Source: an uncultured bacterium (lineage in GTDB: Bacteria > Bdellovibrionota_C > UBA2361 > CALJRW01). Taken from it: 63,909 nt of DNA. The notes under the pieces were generated by a model. It was not told where the DNA came from, ran no database searches, and saw only the letters and a list, made by a program, of their open reading frames with translations. A program made the position numbers and the translations under genes. Below, in pieces: positions 16,994-27,538 of this stretch (the stretch's first letter is position 1; every line of letters starts with the position of its first letter). Location of the stretch: assembly GCA_937976335.1 (NCBI GenBank), contig CALJRW010000057.1:1-63909 (forward strand), in the 5' to 3' direction.

Positions 16994-17979
16994 ATATTTA
17001 ATGCCCTAGAAAGACGATCTAGCACGGCAGGCTCAAGAGAGTCAAATTCTTGCTTGTCAATAACAATATATTCAAAGTTTAGTTGGTCGATCTTTCTAAG
17101 TGTTGAGTAGAGATTTCTTCTGATTTCATCTATAGCATTATTTTCACTTAAAACAAATGATTTATACTGATTAGAATTTTTACGAATTCCTAAAAAGCAT
17201 ACTTTAGAATTTAAAACTGTTTTAGGTAAATTATGTTCAAAAATAATTTTAGTTTTAGGCGTGTAATGTTTTAGATGAAGTCCTGGGGATAAACTCTTAT
17301 CAACGCTATTTGTTACTTTTTGAACTTCTTCATTAAGTATGTTCTCTAAAATATTTTTTGTAATAGCGCCTTCTCTTAAAATGATTGGTTTACTTTGAGT
17401 AATGTCTAAAACAGTTGATTCAATACCTACTTTGCATTGATTACCATTTAGAATTAAAGAAACTGACTCAGCCAGATCAAGGACATGTTCTGCAGAAGTT
17501 GGGCTTACGTATCCAGATTTATTGGCACTAGGAGCAGCGATAGGAAAATTACATATTTGCAGTAAGCTCAAAGCTATAGGATGATCTGGAATTCTAATTG
17601 CAAGAGTTTCCTTACCAGCTGTAACAGAATAAGGAATTCTTTTAGATTTAGGTAAAATAAGAGAAATAGGACCAGGCCAGAGATCTTTTACTTTATTTAG
17701 TCGATTAAAAATTTTGAGATTTTCTAAATCAGCAACTAATGTAATTTGTTCAAAGCTTCCTATATGTAAAATTATTGGATTTGTTTTAGGTCTTTTTTTA
17801 GCTTTAAAAATTTTACTTACTGCGTCTTCTAAAAGAGCGTTAGCTCCAAGGCCATAAACAGTTTCGGTAGGAAAAGCTACAAGTTCACCATTCCGCAAGA
17901 GTTTAGCGGCAAGTAGTATGTTATCTTTAGTGGCTTCTACTAAGGACGATTGAGTTTGTTGCCCATTTCTTTTGCACAC
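16990..17979 (-). CDS. Threonylcarbamoyl-AMP synthase (Sua5/YrdC family)
   Basis: This 329-residue protein makes threonylcarbamoyl-AMP from threonine, bicarbonate and ATP, the first step of t6A formation at position 37 of tRNAs that read ANN codons. The YrdC domain (residues 15-205) has VAFPTETVYGLGANA, KAKKRPKTNPI, LWPGPISLILP, LAIRIPDHP, APSANKSG and GIESTVLDI. The extra 120 residues form the Sua5 C-terminal domain, so this is the long Sua5 type, not TsaC. The start is GTG 17979, inside the end of the upstream gene (40-base overlap), with a weak ribosome site. Confidence 0.92.
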   Translation of the reverse strand: MCKRNGQQTQSSLVEATKDNILLAAKLLRNGELVAFPTETVYGLGANALLEDAVSKIFKAKKRPKTNPIILHIGSFEQITLVADLENLKIFNRLNKVKDLWPGPISLILPKSKRIPYSVTAGKETLAIRIPDHPIALSLLQICNFPIAAPSANKSGYVSPTSAEHVLDLAESVSLILNGNQCKVGIESTVLDITQSKPIILREGAITKNILENILNEEVQKVTNSVDKSLSPGLHLKHYTPKTKIIFEHNLPKTVLNSKVCFLGIRKNSNQYKSFVLSENNAIDEIRRNLYSTLRKIDQLNFEYIVIDKQEFDSLEPAVLDRLSRALNI

Positions 17980-18368
17980 GAATTAATTTCTTTTAAGAAA
18001 GATTTAATAGTTGAGTTATCTAAAGTTTTAGAGCTTAAGGAATGAAAAACCTTAGAATCGAAATTATCAATGCATTTATTATCTATAACTTTAGGGCCTA
18101 AAAAAGCTGATGGTGCAGAATTACGTCCAAATCTATTAGGGGACATAGCCCATCTTTTAAGAGCTAGATCTCCTAAGATGCTACCTTGGCAAAATGGGTG
18201 TTTAGCGCTACTAAAAAAACAAGCTGTTTTTCTCGAAGAACTTTGATTCATGCATTCTTCTATTAGATCTGCACATTGTGGGAACGCATTAGAACCACTT
18301 CTAAGTCCAGTATCTGCACAAAAAGCATTGCTTGTAATCAAAAGTAAAGTTAAAAAAAGCTTATTCAT
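17940..18368 (-). CDS. Secreted cysteine-containing hypothetical protein
   Basis: The frame opens at 18419, but the likely start is ATG 18368, preceded by GGAGA, which gives a clean signal peptide (MNKLFLTLLLITSNAFCADTG). The mature part of about 125 residues has six cysteines (QCADLIEEC, TACFF, PFCQG, NKCID, NSCAK), which suits disulfide bonding in the periplasm. No family is recognised. Its end overlaps the Sua5 gene by 40 bases. Confidence 0.65.
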   Translation of the reverse strand: MNKLFLTLLLITSNAFCADTGLRSGSNAFPQCADLIEECMNQSSSRKTACFFSSAKHPFCQGSILGDLALKRWAMSPNRFGRNSAPSAFLGPKVIDNKCIDNFDSKVFHSLSSKTLDNSTIKSFLKEINSCAKEMGNKLNRP

Positions 18369-18581
18369 ATATATTCTCCGGCTAAAATTCATTCCTTTTT
18401 TCTCATAGCATTGTACCATTCCTAAAAGTACTTAGGCAAAAAAAAGTAAGCAATTAGAATGGTATCGTAAGTGACTAATAATACTCTTAATTTAACTAAT
18501 AATGAATAGCTGTAAAAGCTTAAGTTATTTATATTCTATGACGAATAACTAGATCGAATCAGTAAATTTCATAGGAATATA

Positions 18582-20843
18582 ATGACGAAACTACCGAGAA
18601 ATAAGAATAATAATAGTAAAAAATACGATATTTTTACAAGTGAAGTGCCTAAATCTCAAAATGATGAGGGAGCAGTAGTTGTGATTTGTGCTCTTCTAAT
18701 AGGTGCTTTAGTTATGTTAGTTGCTTCATCGTCTTTGGTTTCTAATAAAGCATATATTAAATCACAAACACGTAATGCTGCGATGAACACTACACTATCT
18801 GCTGCTGCACAATTATGTCCAAAAGCAGAATGTCTTCAAGAAAGTGTTGAAGTTGCACTCAATGTTTTAAATGAATATGAGTTTTATAATGGACATAAAA
18901 AGATTATTTCTAACTTTAATTTAGAAGATTTAAATATGCTTGGTGATGATGGATATAATGAGGAAGTGTGTGGTTCTGATCCAAACGTCTTTTGTGCAAT
19001 TTCTGAGGATGGAAATTTATTTGCTAAGCTTGGTTATGGAAGATTTATACCTTTAGCTTCTGATGATACGAGATTGAGTGATCCAGATTCTCATCCGGAG
19101 TTAGTTTGTGATGAATTCTGTAGCGAATTTATACCAACTGCAGGTCCGTGGGCTTCAGAACATCCTGGATTACCAATACAGGTCGTATCTAATGCGTTTT
19201 CAGTAAGTATTGGGGTAAGAGAGGTAACAAGTGTTTTTAGTAGTTTTTTTGGTGAGAAAATAGAAAGTGATTCAGGTCTTCTTTGGAGTGATGCTGTTGC
19301 CTTATCTGGTTCAGTTGAGCCTCACCCTTTAACTGTTCCCTTCGCAATTCCAGTATGTGCTTTATTAAATAAAGATGGTAATTACGTTCCTGAGGATGTA
19401 ACCAGATATGATAGAATTTTTACCGGAATAAATAGATATGAGTCAGGGGAGCCAGGTAGCGATACTTTGCTTCCTGGATTGCTATATAATGCCACATCTG
19501 ATTATGGGGAAGTAACAATTCATGAGTTAAATTGGAATGGTAAACATAGTGGTTGTGAAGGCGGTACTATGTGTACAAGCTATATGGCAAATGGAGATCA
19601 TTCTGAGCACTACAGTTATGAAAAAGTAGGCTTTAAAAATACTAGCCCTGAAGCTGAATCCTTAGGAGACGCTTTTGGAGTTGTAGGACTTCCTGCGGTG
19701 ATAGTACCAGATTGGGTTACAAATGAAGTACAATATGAAAATTTTATACTTGATAAATTTATAAAAGTAACTACTCCTGTAACTACTGATATTCCACTTT
19801 TTAGTCCTGGTTTACCGTTTAAGTTTTTAAAAAATGGATTTACTCTTCCTGATAGTGAAGAGTTTCTTTGGAATAAACTATCTAATAATGTTGTTGTTCC
19901 TTTTATAGATGATGATGACAGTGGGGAAAGTAGCTATTATATACCAGCTATTAATTCGTATCTTGAAATGCCTCAAGATTTACAAATTGGAATTGAAGGA
20001 ATATCAAATACAGATGTAGGTTCTGTGTTGCACTCGCATTTTGAGAATGAAACGTGTGATGCTGGTGACGTATGTACAAACCTTGAAGATTCAAGTGGTT
20101 TTCCTGAGCAAAGTAATTTTAGAAAAAAGGGGTTTTGTCCTTCTAGGAGAGTTGAAATAAAATGTTACGATAGCGATAAGGATGAATGGAAAGAAGCTAG
20201 TGAGTGTGCGCAAAAATGGGATGGCTCTACTTTTTCTAGCGGATCTCATTTTGGTGATACCCCTCAAGAAAGTTGGGCTATAAGTGGCGAAAAATTTATT
20301 TCTGGATTGTCTTTTACAGGTATTCATTCAAATCATGGTAACAAGAACATCAATCCTAACTTACAACTTAGAGTTAAATATAAAGATGGGGTCGATGAAT
20401 CAACTCCGGTTCTTGTTGCAAAGATTCCTGTAATTGGAAATTCTGATTCTAGCGCACTAGATTGTAGCCAAGTTGGTAGTGAGAAGATTGACGAAACTAA
20501 AGAATATGAAGTTGTTGGTTCTGTAAATGTTGAATTAATAGATGTTTCTATAAAGAAACCTACAAATCTTCAAGCTCCTTTTAAAATGACTGATTATGGT
20601 GTAGCTTCATTAGCTCCAACTCCTTCAGGGTATCCAAATGTAGATGTAGATGGAGTGATAATTGATAATGAGGCGACATTAACTGGACCAAATCCTTGGT
20701 ATTTTTCAAATGAGCTGTCGAGTGGTGCTAATCCATATCATAAAGCTACAGATTGCAATATGGTTGTAGGAAGAATTACAAAAGCTCCAGTAAAAGTAAT
20801 TTCTGCAGTTGTAGATCCTAAAAGACCTTTTGTTGTTAAGTAA
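18582..20843 (+). CDS. TadG-like protein with single N-terminal membrane helix
   Basis: This 753-residue protein begins with a short polar region, then EGAVVVICALLIGALVMLVASSS at about residues 29-51. This is the N-terminal pattern of TadE/TadG-like proteins of Flp-pilus systems. The remaining 700 residues should be extracytoplasmic; they carry many cysteines and a VPFAIPVCALL segment like those in TadG-like proteins. No other Tad gene lies in the window, so a role in pili is not shown. A distinct surface protein with a TadG-like leader is equally possible. It stands alone between divergent and convergent neighbours. Confidence 0.65.
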   Translation: MTKLPRNKNNNSKKYDIFTSEVPKSQNDEGAVVVICALLIGALVMLVASSSLVSNKAYIKSQTRNAAMNTTLSAAAQLCPKAECLQESVEVALNVLNEYEFYNGHKKIISNFNLEDLNMLGDDGYNEEVCGSDPNVFCAISEDGNLFAKLGYGRFIPLASDDTRLSDPDSHPELVCDEFCSEFIPTAGPWASEHPGLPIQVVSNAFSVSIGVREVTSVFSSFFGEKIESDSGLLWSDAVALSGSVEPHPLTVPFAIPVCALLNKDGNYVPEDVTRYDRIFTGINRYESGEPGSDTLLPGLLYNATSDYGEVTIHELNWNGKHSGCEGGTMCTSYMANGDHSEHYSYEKVGFKNTSPEAESLGDAFGVVGLPAVIVPDWVTNEVQYENFILDKFIKVTTPVTTDIPLFSPGLPFKFLKNGFTLPDSEEFLWNKLSNNVVVPFIDDDDSGESSYYIPAINSYLEMPQDLQIGIEGISNTDVGSVLHSHFENETCDAGDVCTNLEDSSGFPEQSNFRKKGFCPSRRVEIKCYDSDKDEWKEASECAQKWDGSTFSSGSHFGDTPQESWAISGEKFISGLSFTGIHSNHGNKNINPNLQLRVKYKDGVDESTPVLVAKIPVIGNSDSSALDCSQVGSEKIDETKEYEVVGSVNVELIDVSIKKPTNLQAPFKMTDYGVASLAPTPSGYPNVDVDGVIIDNEATLTGPNPWYFSNELSSGANPYHKATDCNMVVGRITKAPVKVISAVVDPKRPFVVK

Positions 20844-20871
20844 GAATTTCTATTCCCCGAGGGATACTATC

Positions 20872-21279
20872 TTACTCGCACAATTCTACCAACACTCCTT
20901 GAAAGCTTTTAGGGTGTATAAATGCAATTTTTTTGCCTTGTGCTCCTATTCTTGGAATTTCATCTATAAGCTTTAAGCCTGAAGTTTTAAAGCGCTTTAA
21001 CTCTAACCTTATATCGTTAACTTTGTAACATATATGATGAATGCCAGTACCTTTTTTTGAAATAAACTTAGAGATAGAGCTTTTTTCGTGAGTAGAGGCG
21101 ATTAATTCTAGTTTTGTATTTTCTAGTTCTATAAAGCAAATTTCAACTTTTTGGTCAGTTAATTTTTCTCTAGCACCAATTTTAAATCCAAGTTTTGTAT
21201 AAAGGCTAATACTGTCATCTAAGTCGCTTACTGCAATGCCTATATGATCTATTGGATAATTAAATTGTTTTGTATTCAT
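20872..21279 (-). CDS. mce: Methylmalonyl-CoA epimerase (VOC family)
   Basis: This 135-residue VOC-fold enzyme interconverts (R)- and (S)-methylmalonyl-CoA. It has the metal ligands in place: DHIGIAV near the start, GTGIHHICYKV in the middle and the Glu of VLVELCE at the end. It also has the family's PRIGAQGKKIAFIHPKS segment. The usual partner, methylmalonyl-CoA mutase, is not in the window. Only 28 bases separate it from the convergent TadG-like gene. Confidence 0.88.
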   Translation of the reverse strand: MNTKQFNYPIDHIGIAVSDLDDSISLYTKLGFKIGAREKLTDQKVEICFIELENTKLELIASTHEKSSISKFISKKGTGIHHICYKVNDIRLELKRFKTSGLKLIDEIPRIGAQGKKIAFIHPKSFQGVLVELCE

Positions 21280-21382
21280 ATACGGCTTATTTTGTTACTA
21301 ACTTTTTCGTCTTTTTAAAACCATAGCTCTCTCGTTACGAAACAAATATGAAAGTTACAGTAATAAATGTATTTTCTAACAA

Positions 21383-21415
21383 AAAAAAAGCAGACACAAG
21401 GCCTGCTTTTTTTTT
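21383..21415 (-). terminator. Rho-independent terminator after groEL
   Basis: On the minus strand, AAGCAGGC, a CTTGT loop and GTCTGCTT form an eight-pair stem with one G-T pair, followed by a T run. The stem is flanked by runs on both sides, so it could work in both directions. It lies about 30 bases past the groEL stop. Confidence 0.85.
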
Positions 21416-21444
21416 GTTTTTTGAAAAGTACAAAAAGAATGATT

Positions 21445-23109
<1,665 letters not shown>

Positions 23110-23122
23110 TTATTAAATAAAA

Positions 23123-23428
23123 TTATTGTTCGAAAACAGCGTAAACGTCTTCTTCTTTCATAATCAGAAGATCGTTGCCGTCAAGTTTGATTTCTTGTCC
23201 TGAATACTTTCCAAAAAGAATTGTATCGTTTTTCTTGATAACCATTGGAATAGTTTTTCCATCTTCGGTTACTTTTCCTTCTCCAATAGCGACAACTATT
23301 CCTTGTTGTGGCTTTTCTTTTGCAGAATCAGGGATAAAAAGTCCGGAAGCGGTTTTTTCATCGCTTTCAAGACGTTTTACTATCAGACGATCTCTTAATG
23401 GTCTGATTTTTTCAGTTGTATCACTCAT
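23123..23428 (-). CDS. groS: Co-chaperonin GroES
   Basis: This 101-residue Hsp10 forms the seven-fold lid of GroEL. It has IRPLRDRLIVKRLE, the mobile-loop region around EKTASGLFIPDSAKEKPQ, and GKYSGQEIKLDGNDLLIMKEEDV at the end. It is the first gene of the groES-groEL operon. AGGAGGG lies just before the ATG. The promoter region has no CIRCE element that I can see but does carry a different inverted repeat at 23474-23498. Confidence 0.98.
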   Translation of the reverse strand: MSDTTEKIRPLRDRLIVKRLESDEKTASGLFIPDSAKEKPQQGIVVAIGEGKVTEDGKTIPMVIKKNDTILFGKYSGQEIKLDGNDLLIMKEEDVYAVFEQ

Positions 23429-23473
23429 TTTTCTCTACCCTCCTTATAAGGTTTTGGTGATTAAATTAGTAGA

Positions 23474-23498
23474 AAACTAGAAAAGTAAATTCTAGTTT
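23474..23498. promoter_or_regulatory. Inverted repeat upstream of groES, candidate operator
   Basis: AAACTAGAA, seven bases and TTCTAGTTT form a perfect 9-7-9 inverted repeat 46-70 bases before the groES start. The layout resembles the HrcA site CIRCE (9-9-9) but the sequence differs. The other 337 bases between groES and the next gene hold nothing else I can identify. Confidence 0.5.
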
Positions 23499-23765
23499 AG
23501 CTAAAACTTTAAATATATTAAACACTTAACTTTGACTATGTATTTTCTACATCAACATTTCCTACATCAAGTAGTACATGTTGAGCAATATAGCTAAGCA
23601 GTCAATAAATGCTCATTCAATGAACAAAATTCAAGAGCTAGCGGTAAAAAACTAGCAAATGAAATAAGTTAATGACCGATATTACTTTAAACATAGCTTT
23701 TAATCAAACTTATCAGATACTAAATTTATTGATAAATTATTGAATTTATTTTATAAATTTTATTA

Positions 23766-24914
23766 ATGAACTTAGCTCATAAAATATCAAATTCTAACAA
23801 TAGTAAATTTATTGAACTTCTTGATCACGGCGTTAATGAAGGTGTCTTCCCTGGCTGTTCTCTTTTAGTGAAGATAGGAAAAGATGAGTTTTTTTGTGGA
23901 CAAAGTGGCTCATTTACCTATGAACCGAAGGCTCAAGTGGTGCAAACCGAAACTGTGTTTGATATTGCATCAATTACAATACTTTTGGCAACTGTTTCTT
24001 TGTATACAAAATTTGAGAAGCTAGGTTTGTTAAGCTCAGATGACTTAGTATCTAGGTATATACAAAGTTTTTCAGTTAACAAAAAATCCTCAATAAAAAT
24101 TTCTAATTTATTAAATCATACTTCAGGCCTTCCTGAGTGGGCACCGTTTTATCAGCAACTTTTAAAAGATCATCAAAATTCAAGACTTGGTATTATGTCA
24201 AGTTCTGGAGCGAAGAGTTTTGTATATAATGAAATAAACAGAAGTAAGTTAAAAAACTCTGTTGGTGTTAAGCAGTCATATAGCGATCTGGGTCTTATCG
24301 TTCTAGGACAAGTTATAGAAAAAATTGCAGGAACCAGTTTAGATAAAGTAGCACAAAAATTAATTTTTACTCCACTTGGTTTGGAAAGTACTGGTTTTGT
24401 TGATCTTGGTTTAGTAAGACGAAATAAAATTTTGCCTATTGAAGATTTAATTGCCCCAACAGAATATTGTGCTTGGCGAAAAAGAATTTTATGTGGCGAG
24501 GTTCACGATGATAATGCTTGGGCAATGGGAGGTATTGCACCGCATGCAGGTTTATTTTCTACAGTTAAAGATTTAGGTATATTCGCAGAAGCTATTTTAA
24601 ATGCGACTAAAGGGAGAGATTCAATTTTTGACTCTAATATAATTGATAAGTATCTAAATTATCCTGCTAGTTTTGCAAATTCTAGTTGGCGTTTAGGTTG
24701 GGACTCTCCTTCAAAAGAAAACGGCCTAGAAGATATTGGTTTTTCTACAAATGCGAGAGGAATTAATTCTTTTACCGGTTGTTCGCTTTGGATTGACTCA
24801 GATAGAGATTTGAGTATCATTTTTCTTTCTAATAGAATTCATCCGTCAAGAAGTAATAAAAAGATTATGCAATTTAGAGTTGATCTTTTTAAACATATCT
24901 TAGAAGCTATTTAA
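23766..24914 (+). CDS. Beta-lactamase/class C-fold serine hydrolase homologue, probably inactive
   Basis: This 382-residue protein matches the class C beta-lactamase/esterase family (PF00144 type): VFDIASITILLAT, LLNHTSGLPEWAPFY, the Tyr motif YSDLGLIVLGQVIE, and FTGCSLWID near the end. The catalytic SxxK reads S69-I-T-I72, so the lysine is replaced by Ile (codon ATA at 23979-23981, one base from AAA). The third motif, usually HTG before FTG, reads INS. With two of three active-site elements lost, hydrolysis is unlikely and a binding role is more likely. No signal peptide is seen. It ends right where prfA starts. Confidence 0.85.
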   Translation: MNLAHKISNSNNSKFIELLDHGVNEGVFPGCSLLVKIGKDEFFCGQSGSFTYEPKAQVVQTETVFDIASITILLATVSLYTKFEKLGLLSSDDLVSRYIQSFSVNKKSSIKISNLLNHTSGLPEWAPFYQQLLKDHQNSRLGIMSSSGAKSFVYNEINRSKLKNSVGVKQSYSDLGLIVLGQVIEKIAGTSLDKVAQKLIFTPLGLESTGFVDLGLVRRNKILPIEDLIAPTEYCAWRKRILCGEVHDDNAWAMGGIAPHAGLFSTVKDLGIFAEAILNATKGRDSIFDSNIIDKYLNYPASFANSSWRLGWDSPSKENGLEDIGFSTNARGINSFTGCSLWIDSDRDLSIIFLSNRIHPSRSNKKIMQFRVDLFKHILEAI

Positions 24915-25982
24915 ATGTTAGAAAAGTTAGAAGCAGTAGTAAGAAGATTTGAAGAGTTGTCAACTCTTTTGGTATCTCAAGAAATAGTTTGTAATCCTGA
25001 TTTGCTTAGAAAATACAGTAAAGAACATAAAGACTTATCTGAAGTAACAAGAGTTTATCAAGAATATAAAAAAGCGAAATCTGATTTTGATGGTAATAAA
25101 GAACTTATTGCTTCTTCCGATGATTCTGAATTGATAGAGTTAGCTAAATTAGAAAATTCAGAGCTTGAAGAAAATATTTTAAATTACGAAGAAGAACTAA
25201 AAGTTTTATTGCTACCAAAAGATCCTAATGATGATAAGAATGTAATCTTAGAAATCAGAGCAGGTGCTGGAGGTGATGAAGCATCTATTTTTGCTGGCGA
25301 TCTTTTTAGAATGTATTCCCGGTATGGTGAAAATCTTAATTGGAAGACTGAAATAATGAGTTCTTCAGAAGGTACTACAGGTGGATTTAAAGAAATTATA
25401 GCAATGATTAAAGGTGCTGGAGCCTATAGTCGATTAAAGTATGAGTCTGGAGTACATAGAGTTCAGAGAGTTCCAGTTACTGAATCCCAGGGAAGAATAC
25501 ACACTTCGACTGTTACAGTTGCTGTACTACCAGAGGCGGAAGATGTTGAGATTAAAATTGAAGATAAAGATTTAAGGATAGATGTATATCGTTCTAGTGG
25601 TCCAGGAGGTCAAAGCGTTAATACGACTGATTCTGCTGTCAGAATTACACATATTCCAACAGGAGTGGTTGTTGCAATGCAGGATGAAAAATCTCAGCAC
25701 AAAAACAGAGAAAAAGCGATGAAAGTTCTTAAGGCTAGAATTTTTGAAGCTGAACAAGCTTCACAAAATGCTGAACGTGCTGATGCTAGAAGATCTCAAG
25801 TTGGAACAGGGGATAGATCTGAAAAAATTAGAACTTATAATTATCCACAAACAAGAATTACAGATCACAGAATTGGACTAACCACTCATTCACTAGATGC
25901 AATAATTGCAGGGGATATAGACCAGTTAGTAGATCCTATTATTACTTTTTATCAAGCAGAAGCTCTTAAAGGTGAAGAGTAG
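24915..25982 (+). CDS. prfA: Peptide chain release factor 1
   Basis: This 355-residue factor reads UAA and UAG and releases the finished chain. The GGQ loop ([17 protein letters not shown], near residue 230) and the stop-codon-reading P-x-T motif ([14 protein letters not shown] near residue 188) mark it as RF1, not RF2. Length is usual. It begins immediately after the preceding stop and is followed after 8 bases by prmC, which methylates the GGQ glutamine. Confidence 0.98.
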   Translation: MLEKLEAVVRRFEELSTLLVSQEIVCNPDLLRKYSKEHKDLSEVTRVYQEYKKAKSDFDGNKELIASSDDSELIELAKLENSELEENILNYEEELKVLLLPKDPNDDKNVILEIRAGAGGDEASIFAGDLFRMYSRYGENLNWKTEIMSSSEGTTGGFKEIIAMIKGAGAYSRLKYESGVHRVQRVPVTESQGRIHTSTVTVAVLPEAEDVEIKIEDKDLRIDVYRSSGPGGQSVNTTDSAVRITHIPTGVVVAMQDEKSQHKNREKAMKVLKARIFEAEQASQNAERADARRSQVGTGDRSEKIRTYNYPQTRITDHRIGLTTHSLDAIIAGDIDQLVDPIITFYQAEALKGEE

Positions 25983-25990
25983 CGTTCAGT

Positions 25991-26866
25991 ATGTTTACGA
26001 TCATCCGAGAAGCCTTATTCTTTGCTAAAGATAAATTAAGGAATATTTCAACTAGTCCAGCTTTGGATGCAGAAGTTTTACTTGAAAATGTAGCTAAAAA
26101 AAATAAAGAATTTTTTTATACTAATCCAGATTCAAAACTTTCAGAAAGTGAAAGGGAGTTATATCTTAGTTTTATATCCAGAAGAGAAAAAGGAGAGCCA
26201 GTTGCATATATAACTGGAGAAAAAGAGTTTTGGGGTTTAGCTATAAAGGTGAATCCATCTGTACTTATTCCGAGGCCTGAAACCGAACATATCGTTGAGG
26301 AAGTATCGAAGTATGTTGAACTTTTAGTAAGAGATTCAAAAAAAACTTTAAAGATTCTTGATTTAGGTACTGGGTCTGGATGTATATCAGCGGCAGTTTG
26401 TTTTGAACTGTTAAAAAAAGATATTGATTTTCAAATTTTAGCAACAGATCGATCAGAAGCTGCTCTTTTAGTAGCGAAAAAAAATTTTAAAAAATTTGGA
26501 TACAATGAGAAAATCTCAACATTGCAAAGCGATTGGTTTGAAAACTTAGAAAACTACAAAAGCTATTTTGATATCATAGTAACAAATCCCCCATACGTCC
26601 CGCATATTTGGAAAAAAAAAGCTCAAAAAGATTTAAGTTATGAGCCAGAACTTGCACTTTATTCTGAAGACTCAGGATTCAAAGATGTTAAATTAATACT
26701 TAAAGATATATCAAATTATATGTCTCCTGATAGTTTATTTTTGTGTGAGATTGGAGATGAGCAGAGTGAATTATTAAAAGTATATGTTAATAATTTTGGA
26801 TATAAAAAAGTAGAATTTATAAAAGATTTAGCTGGGGTAGAGAGAGTCTTAAGTGTTAGAAATTAA
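25991..26866 (+). CDS. prmC: Release factor glutamine methyltransferase
   Basis: This 291-residue enzyme uses SAM to N5-methylate the glutamine of the GGQ motif in RF1 and RF2. It has the helical N-terminal domain, YITGEKEFWGL, the SAM site ILDLGTGSGCISAA, and the catalytic NPPY in IIVTNPPYVP near residue 198. It sits right behind prfA, as in many bacteria. A 13-bp perfect hairpin follows the stop. Confidence 0.97.
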   Translation: MFTIIREALFFAKDKLRNISTSPALDAEVLLENVAKKNKEFFYTNPDSKLSESERELYLSFISRREKGEPVAYITGEKEFWGLAIKVNPSVLIPRPETEHIVEEVSKYVELLVRDSKKTLKILDLGTGSGCISAAVCFELLKKDIDFQILATDRSEAALLVAKKNFKKFGYNEKISTLQSDWFENLENYKSYFDIIVTNPPYVPHIWKKKAQKDLSYEPELALYSEDSGFKDVKLILKDISNYMSPDSLFLCEIGDEQSELLKVYVNNFGYKKVEFIKDLAGVERVLSVRN

Positions 26867-26884
26867 TTTTTTCTTAACTTAATT

Positions 26885-26912
26885 GTATTGGCCTGTTTTA
26901 ACAGGCCAATAC
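26885..26912. terminator. Palindromic hairpin between prmC and the needle-like gene
   Basis: GTATTGGCCTGTT and its exact complement AACAGGCCAATAC are separated by two bases. It lies between the convergent prmC and needle-like genes and probably ends both transcripts, although neither side has a clear T run. Confidence 0.65.
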
Positions 26913-26937
26913 AAACAAGAATAAGTAATAGTTATTT

Positions 26938-27168
26938 CTAACTAACTCTCAAATTCCTAATGACTGCCATCATGGTATCAAAAATGGCTTTAACTATATT
27001 TGTAAGTGCCTGAAAAGCAGCTTGCTTTTGTTTAAGTTTTATATCAGCAGCTTGAATCTTCCCAGGATCTCCTGATTTTGCTGCACTTAGCATCTCGCTT
27101 TGTGCTCCAGATAATTCTTGGCCAAGACTACTGGCGGCGTTCATTAAACTATTGTTATCAATTCTCAT
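26938..27168 (-). CDS. Type III secretion needle-subunit-like small protein
   Basis: This 76-residue protein has the size and helix-loop-helix layout of type III needle subunits (PrgI/MxiH/YscF family). Aligned by hand against Salmonella PrgI recalled from memory, residues 29-74 match without gaps at 17 of 46 positions. The match includes the interhelix loop (AAKSGDP against AAKPSDP) and the C-terminal pattern N-x-V-K, D, A-x-I-x-N-x-R. A GGAG ribosome site precedes the ATG. No other secretion gene is near, so it would be an orphan. Alternatives are a WxG-like or other short helical protein; no WxG motif is present. Confidence 0.55.
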   Translation of the reverse strand: MRIDNNSLMNAASSLGQELSGAQSEMLSAAKSGDPGKIQAADIKLKQKQAAFQALTNIVKAIFDTMMAVIRNLRVS

Positions 27169-27192
27169 AATTTTTTCTCCATTAGGGGTTTG

Positions 27193-27244
27193 CTGTGAAA
27201 AATAATTTTTGTCAAAAAAATCTATTTTTCACAGACAAGGTTGG
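27193..27244. promoter_or_regulatory. Inverted repeat in the leader of the needle-like gene
   Basis: CTGTGAAAAATA (27193-27204) and its exact complement (27233-27244) are separated by 28 bases, starting 25 bases before the needle-like start. It could be an operator or a leader hairpin. The rest of the 355-base gap up to the fabF start holds nothing else I can name. Confidence 0.45.
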
Positions 27245-27538
27245 AAACAATTTAGCTAAAAAAAGTTTTGGGCATTTGTAAAAAATAGAGATATGTTTTT
27301 CCCATTTGTTATTTTTTATACTCATATGTAACCGTTCTAATTAAATAATCGGCGATTTTCTTTGAAAGTTTCTAGAGCTGTACATATTTTTTTAAAAGGT
27401 ATAAGATTCAGATAGTTATCAAGCAAAACTTTGGATGGAAGACTACTACAAAAGCTAATATCTTATTTTAGCTTACTTTATTCCTATAAGTTTTAGTGAT
27501 GAGGCATATATTATAGTCTCGTTTTGGAAAAATTTTTT

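Noticed and set aside
18582..20843. Evidence for a complete Tad pilus locus
   Set aside because: Only one TadG-like leader is present; no tadA, tadB, tadC, cpaB or flp gene is found within the window.
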